Part shown: positions 54,449 to 61,244 of the stretch, piece by piece
How positions within the stretch are numbered: the first letter of the stretch is position 1
Layout: the number at the start of each line of letters is the position of its first letter
NCBI RefSeq assembly: GCF_000237805.1
Contig: NZ_CM001376.1
Coordinates: 853,010 to 917,009 of the forward strand
Reading direction: 5' to 3'
DNA from: Jonquetella anthropi DSM 22815
GTDB taxonomy: Bacteria; Synergistota; Synergistia; Synergistales; Dethiosulfovibrionaceae
Length of the DNA stretch: 64,000 nucleotides
Notes under the pieces: model-generated
What the model was told of the DNA's origin: nothing
Databases searched by the model: none
The model's input: the letters and a program-made list of their open reading frames with translations, nothing else
Position numbers and translations under genes: made by a program

Positions 54449-56886
54449 CTGTCTTCCTCGTCCTTGGCGCCGCAGGCCGGACAAACGGCCTTGCGCGCCC
54501 GGGGCATGTAGACCATATCAGTCCCGCAGGACGGGCACTTTTTGCCCGCCGGCCGGTTCCACGAGACGAAATCGCAGTCCGGGTACCGGCTGCAGGAATA
54601 AAACGTCCGTCCCTTTTTACTTCGCCGTTTCACCACTTCTCCGCCGCAGGACGCGCCGCACTTTGGGCAGGGCACGCCGATCGTCGGCGGCTTAATGTAC
54701 TTGCACTCCGGGTACCCGCTGCAGCCGATGAACTCGCCGAACCGGCTCCGCTTTTTGACCAGCGGGCGGCCGCACTCCGGGCAGTTTTCCCCGGTCAGTT
54801 CAGGCTCCGGCTTGGGCAGCGGAGCAGCCTCGTCAGCCTTGGCTACCGCCTCTAAAAAGGGTTTCCAGAACTGCCCCAGCACGTCCCGCCAAGGCTTCTG
54901 CCCCGACTCCACGCTGTCCAAAGATTCTTCCATATGGGCGGTGAAGTCCGTCTCCATGATTGGCGACTGGCTCGACGAGTCAAAATGATCTTTCAGGAAT
55001 TTCTCTACCGTGCGGCCCAGCGGGCTGGGCTCGAGCCGCCGGTCGTCGTCCCGGCGGGCGTAGTCCCGGTCGTAAAGCGTCTCCACAATGGAGGCGTAGG
55101 TGGAAGGCCGGCCGATCCCCTTATCCTCAAGCACTTTAATCAGTTGGGCTTCTGTGTACCGGGACGGCGGGCGGGTCTGCTTCGCCTCACTGAAGCACTC
55201 GTCCAGCCGAAGCGTCTCGCCCTTGACCGCCTCAGCCAACAGAGTGTCCTTTAAGTCCAGCGGCCACACTTCCCCCCAGCCGGGGAAAATCACCCGCGAG
55301 CCGGTCCCTTTCAGACCGGCCGCCCCCGCCTCGGCCGTCAAGGTCGATGAGGCGACCTGCGCAGGCGTCATCTGGCTGGCCACCGCGCGGCGCCAGATCA
55401 GCCGGTACAGGCCGTACTGCTCGTCAGTCAAGGCAGCGCGAATCGAATCGGGGTCAAGGGCAAAATCGGTAGGCCGAATCGCCTCGTGGGCGTCCTGCGC
55501 GTCGGCCCGCGCCTGAAAGGCGTTGGCCTCTTTCGGCAGGAAACGGGCGCCGAACCGCTCGTGAATCAGCGCTCGGACGGCCGCCAAAGCCTCCGGCGCA
55601 AAGCGGAGGCTATCAGTTCTCATATAGGTAATCAGCCCGACAGGCCCCCGGCCGGGCAGGGAAACGCCTTCAAAAAGGCTCTGGGCGATCGCCATCGTCC
55701 GCCGAGGCGAGTAGCGCAGCCGGCGCGCCGCCTCCTGCTGAAGCGTGCTCGTCTTAAACGGCGCGGGCGCGCGTCGGGCCGACTCCTTCGTCTCAAAGCT
55801 GGTCACGACCGGCGAAACGCGTCGCAGCTCGGCGCAGATCTCGTCAGCCTTCTGCTGGGAGTCGATTTTCATCGGCCGCCCGTCTTCCATAACTGACTCG
55901 CCGTTCCAGCGCTCAACCGCCAGTTCATACGACCGTTTTCCGTCAAGGCTCGACGCGCGAGCCGTCACGGGCCAGTACGACTGGGGGACGAACGCCTCAA
56001 TTTCCTTCTCCCGATCGCACAGGATCGAAAGCGCCACCGACTGAACCCGGCCGGCTGAAAGCCCCCTGCGAATCTTCTTCCACAGAAGCGGGCTCAAGGT
56101 ATACCCCACGAGCCGATCCAGAACGCGCCGCGCCTGCTGGGCGTCCACCAGATCTTGGTCGATCGGGCCGGGAGAAGCCACAGCGTCGGTCACAGCCTGA
56201 CGGGTAATCTGGTGCATACGAATCCGGCAGTCGCTTTTCGGGTCAACGCCCAACAGCCGGGCCAGGTGCCAAGCGATCGCCTCACCTTCTCGGTCAGGGT
56301 CCGACGCCAGCAGAACGTGCTTGGCCGACTGGGCGGCTTTCACCAGCTCGTTTTTCACCGACGTTTTCCCGCGGACGAGGATGTACTCAGGCTCAAACCC
56401 GTGGTCCACGTCCACGGCCAGCCGGCTCTTCGGCAAGTCCATAATGTGCCCGACGCTTGCCTTCACCGTGTAGCCTGCGCCGAGCATTTTATCCAGCGAC
56501 TTGGCCTTCGTCGGCGACTCGACGACAACCAGCGTCCCTTTTCTGACGCCCGGCTCCGCCGCCGCGGCGCTTTTCCTGCCGGCGCCGGCCGCGCTCGAGC
56601 CGGTGGCTTTCCGAAGGGACCGCGGCCGAGCAGCCGTTTTCGGCTCGGCTTTCTTCCGAGCCGTCGTCTTTTTCGCCGCTGCCGGCCTAGCGGCCGTCTT
56701 CGTTCCAGACGCGGCTTTCTTGGCCGCTGCCTTCGGCCGGGCCGTCTTCGCTAGGGACGGGGTTTCCTCCGCCGAAGGCTTCGCGGCCTTCGCCGTCGTT
56801 TTTCTGATCCCGGCGGTCCGGCGCGACGCCGGCGCTTTCCCAGCCACCGAAACGTCGCTCGGCCGATCGCTTTTTCTCTGTGCCAT
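54445..56886 (-). CDS. topA: DNA topoisomerase I with basic N-terminal extension
   Basis: An 813-residue type IA topoisomerase that relaxes negative supercoils. Residues 1 to about 115 form a Lys/Ala/Pro/Thr-rich, histone H1-like extension. The Toprim domain then starts LVVVESPTKAKSLD and contains DPDREGEAIAWHL. The active tyrosine lies in GLITYMRTDS. The C-terminus has three Cys4 zinc motifs (beginning CPECGRP, CPKCGAS, CPSCGTD). AGGAGG precedes the ATG. It leads into trmFO with a 4-base overlap. Confidence 0.96.
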   Translation of the reverse strand: MAQRKSDRPSDVSVAGKAPASRRTAGIRKTTAKAAKPSAEETPSLAKTARPKAAAKKAASGTKTAARPAAAKKTTARKKAEPKTAARPRSLRKATGSSAAGAGRKSAAAAEPGVRKGTLVVVESPTKAKSLDKMLGAGYTVKASVGHIMDLPKSRLAVDVDHGFEPEYILVRGKTSVKNELVKAAQSAKHVLLASDPDREGEAIAWHLARLLGVDPKSDCRIRMHQITRQAVTDAVASPGPIDQDLVDAQQARRVLDRLVGYTLSPLLWKKIRRGLSAGRVQSVALSILCDREKEIEAFVPQSYWPVTARASSLDGKRSYELAVERWNGESVMEDGRPMKIDSQQKADEICAELRRVSPVVTSFETKESARRAPAPFKTSTLQQEAARRLRYSPRRTMAIAQSLFEGVSLPGRGPVGLITYMRTDSLRFAPEALAAVRALIHERFGARFLPKEANAFQARADAQDAHEAIRPTDFALDPDSIRAALTDEQYGLYRLIWRRAVASQMTPAQVASSTLTAEAGAAGLKGTGSRVIFPGWGEVWPLDLKDTLLAEAVKGETLRLDECFSEAKQTRPPSRYTEAQLIKVLEDKGIGRPSTYASIVETLYDRDYARRDDDRRLEPSPLGRTVEKFLKDHFDSSSQSPIMETDFTAHMEESLDSVESGQKPWRDVLGQFWKPFLEAVAKADEAAPLPKPEPELTGENCPECGRPLVKKRSRFGEFIGCSGYPECKYIKPPTIGVPCPKCGASCGGEVVKRRSKKGRTFYSCSRYPDCDFVSWNRPAGKKCPSCGTDMVYMPRARKAVCPACGAKDEEDS

Positions 56887-56895
56887 TCGTGCCTC

Positions 56896-57174
56896 CTAGT
56901 TCAAATCGGCAGAAGCCGGATCGTCCAAAATAGGAGCGATCTCCCAGTTCTTTCCGGCGCTTCGGAGCACTACCCGGTCGAGCAGCGCCATAAACTCCCT
57001 CACGTCCGTCTGACGGCCCGCGAGCTCCCCGCCCCCGGCGGCCATCGTGACGGCCAGCTCGAGTTCGTTCGGCGTCACACCGCCGTCCTGCTGCAGTCTA
57101 TAGATAAGACGCTGAACCCGCGGAGAGAGAAACTGCCGCTCGCGATCTTCCAATTGCCTGAACAGTTTCCTCAC
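56896..57174 (-). CDS. Small unrecognised protein upstream of topA
   Basis: A 92-residue reading frame ending 9 bases before topA. It is rich in Arg, Leu and Gln with predicted helices (QLEDRERQFLSPRVQRLIYR). The GTG at 57174 abuts an AGGAGG sequence at too short a spacing, so translation may begin a few codons later, for example at the TTG at 57153. It lies where Bacillus has dprA, but it is not DprA. Gene status is moderately supported by the ribosome binding site and its fit between a terminator and topA. Confidence 0.5.
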   Translation of the reverse strand: MRKLFRQLEDRERQFLSPRVQRLIYRLQQDGGVTPNELELAVTMAAGGGELAGRQTDVREFMALLDRVVLRSAGKNWEIAPILDDPASADLN

Positions 57175-57199
57175 CTCCTGATCGACAGCCAGAATAAGG

Positions 57200-57225
57200 G
57201 AAGAGGACCGAAATCGGTCCTCTTC
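57200..57225 (-). terminator. Hairpin after ppsA, probable terminator
   Basis: GAAGAGGACCGA and TCGGTCCTCTTC form a perfect 12-bp stem with a 2-base spacer. On the minus strand CCCTTATTCTGG follows, so the T tract is weak. It separates ppsA from the topA operon. Confidence 0.65.
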
Positions 57226-57275
57226 GGTTCGGCCCTATTGTATCGGCCTCTGTTCAGTTGTCAATTCCCCGACCG

Positions 57276-59633
57276 CTACCGATTCCGCAGGCTGTTCAAA
57301 ATGAGACGCTGCTCCACAGCAGCCACCAGCCGGCGGGTATAGCTCACCGTGTCGGGGTTCACGCTCATGCTGTCAATACCGTTGCGCACCAAAAATTCAG
57401 CAAAATCCGGGTACAGCGACGGCCCCTGCCCGCAGATCGAGCAGGTAATGCCCGCGCGGTGGCACGCCTCGATCAACGTCAGGATAGCCTTCTGCACGGC
57501 CGGGTCGCGCTCGTCGAAGTATCCCATCGTGTTCAGCACGCCCGAATCGCGGTCCACGCCCATCACCAACTGGGTCAGGTCGTTGCTGCCGATGCTAAAC
57601 CCGTCGACCATCTTGGCGAACTCGTCAGCTTGGAAGACCACCGCCGGAACCTCGGCCATAATCCAGATCTTGAACGACTTATTCTGAATCAGCCCTTCGG
57701 ACGCCATCACGCTCTTGACCCGCGCCAGCTCCCAAGTCGTGCGCACAAACGGCAGCATCACCCACACGTTGATCAGCCCGAACTCGTCCCGAACCTTCTT
57801 GATCGCCTTGCACTCCAGCCGGAACCCTTCCTCATACGCCGGCGAAATGTAGCGCGACACGCCGCGCCAGCCGATCATCGGGTTGTTTTCCTCCGGCTCC
57901 ACCTGGTCGCCGCCCTCAAGGCCGCGGAACTCGTTCGTACGGAAATCGCTCATCCGGACAACCAGCGGACGGGGATAAATCGCCTGAGCGACCGTGCTCA
58001 CAGCGTCTGACATATCGTCGATCAGCATCTGACCCCGCCCGGTGCGCAGCAGGTGCATCGGGTGAACACCCAGATGAGAGAAAATGAACTCGGTCCGCAT
58101 CAGCCCAATCCCGTCGAACGGCAGGTCCTTGTACTTGCCGACGATCGAAGCGTCGCCCAAGTTCATGTAAATCTTCGTCCCCGTCACCGGCGCGGTCTCC
58201 TGAACGACCGTCCGACCCGCCGCCGCAGGCGCCAGCGGAGAGTGCTTGTCCTCGTCGCTCGACAGGTCCACCCGCCCGCGATAGACCACGCCGCGGGTCG
58301 CGTCAACCGTCACTTCCATGCCCTCCTGAAGAACAGTCGTCGCCGACTTGGAGCCGACAATGCAGGGAATCCCCAGCTCTCGGCTCACGATCGCCGCGTG
58401 GCATGTCCGGCCGCCCTCATCGGTCACTACGGCAACGGCCTTCTTCATCGCCGGGACCATATCCGGGTTCGTCATCGCCGTCACCATCACGTCGCCGGTC
58501 TTCACCCGGTCAATCTGGCTCAAGTCGTCGATGAACACCACCCGCCCGTGAGCGATACCCGGAGAAGCCGCCAGTCCGCGCACCAGCACCGTCAACTTCG
58601 CCTTATCGTGAGGACCTTCCTTCTTCGCCGCCCCCTCGGCCGACTGCCCTTTCAGCGTCGTAATCGGCCGAGCCTGCAGCACGTAGAGCTTCTTCGTCCG
58701 GCGGTCCACGCCCCACTCAACGTCCATCGGCGCGCCGTAGTGCTCCTCAATCGACTTGCCCACGCCCGCCAGCTCCTTCACGGCCTGAGCGGACATGCAG
58801 CGCTTGTCCACCCACTCTGGGCCCAAATAGTCGGCCACAGCCACGTCAGCCGTCCCGCCGCCGCTCTTCTCGACGACCATCGTCTTCTTGGACGCCACCA
58901 CCACATCCAGCTCGGTCAGACTGTCCTTGCTCAGAATGTACTCGTCCGGGCTCACCGAACCGCTCACAACGGCCTCGCCAAGCCCCCAGCTGGCGTTAAT
59001 CATAATCTGCCCGCGCTCGCCCGTCACCGGATTAGCGGTGAACATCACGCCGGCAAGCTCGCTTTGCACCATCGCCTGCACAACAGCGCAGAGCGCCGCG
59101 CTGAAATGATCGTAGTTCTGCTTCGCTCTGTAATAAATCGCCCGGGCGTTCCACAGCGACGCCCAGCAGTCCTTCACCTTGCGGATCACCATATCGATAC
59201 CCTGCACGTGCAGGAACGTATCCTGCTGGCCGGCGAACGAAGCGTCCGGCAGATCCTCGGCCGTCGCCGAACTGCGAACCGCCACCGCCGCGTTCTCCTC
59301 GTTCAGCGTCTTGCACAGAGCCCCATACGCCGCCGTGATCTCGCGCGCCATATTCTTCGGGAACTCGGCTCCGACGATCAGCCGACGAATCTCCGCCGAC
59401 CGGCTCTGCAGCTCCGCCGTATCCTCCGGGTCCAGCCCCGAAAGCAGCTTGACGATCGGCTCCTTCAGCCCCGCGCCGTCGATAAACGCGCTGTAAGCCG
59501 GCGCGACGACGCAAAAGCCCGGAGGCACAGCGGCCCCCGCCGACGTCAGCTCGCCAAGGTTAGCACCCTTGCCCCCGACCAGAGGCACATCAGTCACTCG
59601 AAGCTCGTCAAACCACCGAATAAATTCCGCCAC
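57276..59633 (-). CDS. ppsA: Pyruvate,water dikinase (PEP synthase)
   Basis: A 785-residue enzyme making PEP from pyruvate and ATP for gluconeogenesis. The ATP-grasp domain opens LVGGKGANLGEL and has AVRSSATAEDLPDASFAGQQ. The phosphohistidine domain has the swivelling His in GGRTCHAAIVSREL (about residue 409). The C-terminal PEP-binding TIM barrel has FSIGSNDLTQLVMGVDRD and ICGQGPS. The GTG at 59633 is preferred because AAAGGTGGGG lies upstream and the family N-terminus begins there. It is divergent from a PucR-type regulator. Confidence 0.94.
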   Translation of the reverse strand: MAEFIRWFDELRVTDVPLVGGKGANLGELTSAGAAVPPGFCVVAPAYSAFIDGAGLKEPIVKLLSGLDPEDTAELQSRSAEIRRLIVGAEFPKNMAREITAAYGALCKTLNEENAAVAVRSSATAEDLPDASFAGQQDTFLHVQGIDMVIRKVKDCWASLWNARAIYYRAKQNYDHFSAALCAVVQAMVQSELAGVMFTANPVTGERGQIMINASWGLGEAVVSGSVSPDEYILSKDSLTELDVVVASKKTMVVEKSGGGTADVAVADYLGPEWVDKRCMSAQAVKELAGVGKSIEEHYGAPMDVEWGVDRRTKKLYVLQARPITTLKGQSAEGAAKKEGPHDKAKLTVLVRGLAASPGIAHGRVVFIDDLSQIDRVKTGDVMVTAMTNPDMVPAMKKAVAVVTDEGGRTCHAAIVSRELGIPCIVGSKSATTVLQEGMEVTVDATRGVVYRGRVDLSSDEDKHSPLAPAAAGRTVVQETAPVTGTKIYMNLGDASIVGKYKDLPFDGIGLMRTEFIFSHLGVHPMHLLRTGRGQMLIDDMSDAVSTVAQAIYPRPLVVRMSDFRTNEFRGLEGGDQVEPEENNPMIGWRGVSRYISPAYEEGFRLECKAIKKVRDEFGLINVWVMLPFVRTTWELARVKSVMASEGLIQNKSFKIWIMAEVPAVVFQADEFAKMVDGFSIGSNDLTQLVMGVDRDSGVLNTMGYFDERDPAVQKAILTLIEACHRAGITCSICGQGPSLYPDFAEFLVRNGIDSMSVNPDTVSYTRRLVAAVEQRLILNSLRNR

Positions 59634-59737
59634 GGCAACCCCACCTTTCTGAAATGAGAGTTCCCAACTCCCTGTCATCTATCCTAACAGACCATCGGCC
59701 GGCGCCATAGACAAAAACAGCCATAAATATCAAAAAT

Positions 59738-59756
59738 AATGTAGAATATATACATT
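59738..59756. promoter_or_regulatory. Inverted repeat in the ppsA/pucR-type divergent control region
   Basis: AATGTAGAATATATACATT has 6-base arms (AATGTA / TACATT) around seven bases. The 190-base gap between the two divergent genes is strikingly AT-rich compared with its surroundings and must hold both promoters. The repeat is a candidate operator for the regulator encoded on the plus side. Confidence 0.4.
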
Positions 59757-59825
59757 CAACCGTTTTTAACTCGTTTAAATAACTTTTTAACACATCTAAT
59801 CGAATATTTAATGGAGGTTTTTGCC

Positions 59826-61163
59826 ATGCCGACACTTGGCGAGCTGACCGCTCATTTTCAATCGCTCGGCGTAACGCTCCGCGGCGCGCCGCAGGGGAAT
59901 GCCGTCCGCTGGACGCTGGCCGAACCGCCGTACGCGCCCCAGAGCGCCGGAGCAGTCGCCTTGATCGTCCAGTCCTTCCCGCCCGAACGGTGGGAAGCCT
60001 GCGTCAGGGCCGTTCAAGCCGTCGCCGCCGGCGGTGCCGTCCCGATCGTCCGCGGCCCGGCGCCCGACACCGCCCTCTCGGCCGACCAGAACGTCCCGCT
60101 CGAGACGCTCGTCACCGGACTGTCGTCGTTTTTTGACCGCAGGGCCGAACGGATCTTAGAGGACCTCACGTCCGGCGCCCCGCTCGAAGCGCTCGTCCAG
60201 AGCCTCGCCCGCGGCCTCGGCCACGCCGCGTGGATACCTCGGGGCGGACTTGCCCCAGTTTTGGCCGCCCGTTCCAGCCAGTTCATCTCCCAGATTCGCT
60301 CGTTGCCCCTTCACGAGCTCTTAGGAATTTACCCTCACCGGGCCGTCACATCCGGCGGCGAAACCGCCGGCTGGCTCCTCGTCTACCCGACCGGCGGTGA
60401 GCCGATAGACCGGCCCCTCGACGAAGCCGCCGCCGCCCTGACGCTGTACTTTGACAGGACCGGACAGAAACTTGCCAGCGCCGAACGGCTCAACGAAGAA
60501 ATCTGGCGTTCCCTTCTGACCGCCCACCCGGCCGAACTGGAAGCCCTTGTCAGGCGGGCCGAACGGTTTCTCCCCCGGGAAGAGCTGGCCGTCGCCCTCG
60601 TCATACCCCAAACGTCGCCGGCCCAAACCCGCGACCGGCTCCGCGCCGCCTGCAAAGCCCACATCTGCGCCCCCTTTGGCTCCGGCTTCGCCGCTCCAGC
60701 GTGTCGCGACGACCTTCCAGCCCTGCGCGGCTTGGCCGCCGCCGTCCCCGACGCCTCTCTCGCCCTCGGCGGGTTCAAGCAGTCCCCCAAGGACGCCGGC
60801 GAAAGCCTGAACGAGGCGCTCGCAGCGGCTGACGCGGGCCTCAGACGGCCGGGAACTCTCGCCTGCTGGGACGATCTGGACGACGCCGCGCTCCTAACTC
60901 CCGTCGCCCGCTCCGACGCGGGCCGCCGGTACGTGACCCGACGGCTCGCCCCCTTCGCGTTCCACCCCGAACTGATCGAAACGCTCGAAGCCCTCTCGCT
61001 GGAAAACTGGAACGGCGCCGCAGCGGCCGACCGCCTTCGGATTCACTACAACACGATTCGCCAAAGGCTGGGGAAAATCGAACGCCTCTCGCCCGGCGCC
61101 GCGTCGGGCCGCAACGGTTTCGCGCTCTCGCTCGCCCTTCGCCTCCGCCGCCTCGCCCTTTAA
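59826..61163 (+). CDS. PucR-type transcriptional regulator
   Basis: A 445-residue regulator. The last 60 residues form the PucR helix-turn-helix (ETLEALSLENWNGAAAADRL and IHYNTIRQRLGKIERL), preceded by a GGDEF-like/CdaR-type region (about 240-370). The first 200 residues are a sensor region I cannot name. The ATG at 59826 has GGAGG 8 bases upstream; the ATG at 59811 contains this site and is rejected. It probably controls the divergent ppsA and itself. Effector is unknown. Confidence 0.82.
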   Translation: MPTLGELTAHFQSLGVTLRGAPQGNAVRWTLAEPPYAPQSAGAVALIVQSFPPERWEACVRAVQAVAAGGAVPIVRGPAPDTALSADQNVPLETLVTGLSSFFDRRAERILEDLTSGAPLEALVQSLARGLGHAAWIPRGGLAPVLAARSSQFISQIRSLPLHELLGIYPHRAVTSGGETAGWLLVYPTGGEPIDRPLDEAAAALTLYFDRTGQKLASAERLNEEIWRSLLTAHPAELEALVRRAERFLPREELAVALVIPQTSPAQTRDRLRAACKAHICAPFGSGFAAPACRDDLPALRGLAAAVPDASLALGGFKQSPKDAGESLNEALAAADAGLRRPGTLACWDDLDDAALLTPVARSDAGRRYVTRRLAPFAFHPELIETLEALSLENWNGAAAADRLRIHYNTIRQRLGKIERLSPGAASGRNGFALSLALRLRRLAL

Positions 61164-61195
61164 TCTCTCTCTTTAATAAGGAAAGAACTCTAATG

Positions 61196-61236
61196 AAAAG
61201 ACGAGACGCACCGAAACCGGTGCGCCTCGTCTTTTT
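61196..61236. terminator. Bidirectional intrinsic terminator
   Basis: AAAAGACGAG-A-CGCACCG pairs with CGGTGCG-C-CTCGTCTTTTT, with one mismatch. T runs are present on both strands. It ends both the PucR-type gene (plus) and the autotransporter gene (minus). Confidence 0.92.
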
Positions 61237-61244
61237 GTTAATGC

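Noticed and set aside
58053-59657. Long plus-strand open frame of 534 codons opposite ppsA
   Set aside because: It is very rich in Arg and His, shows no family motif and mirrors a clear PpsA on the other strand. It is a codon-bias shadow in GC-rich DNA.
59640-59660. TTTCAGAAA sequence at the ppsA start as a second CodY box
   Set aside because: It matches the CodY consensus at only about 10 of 15 positions and overlaps the ribosome binding site, whose purine run accounts for part of the match.
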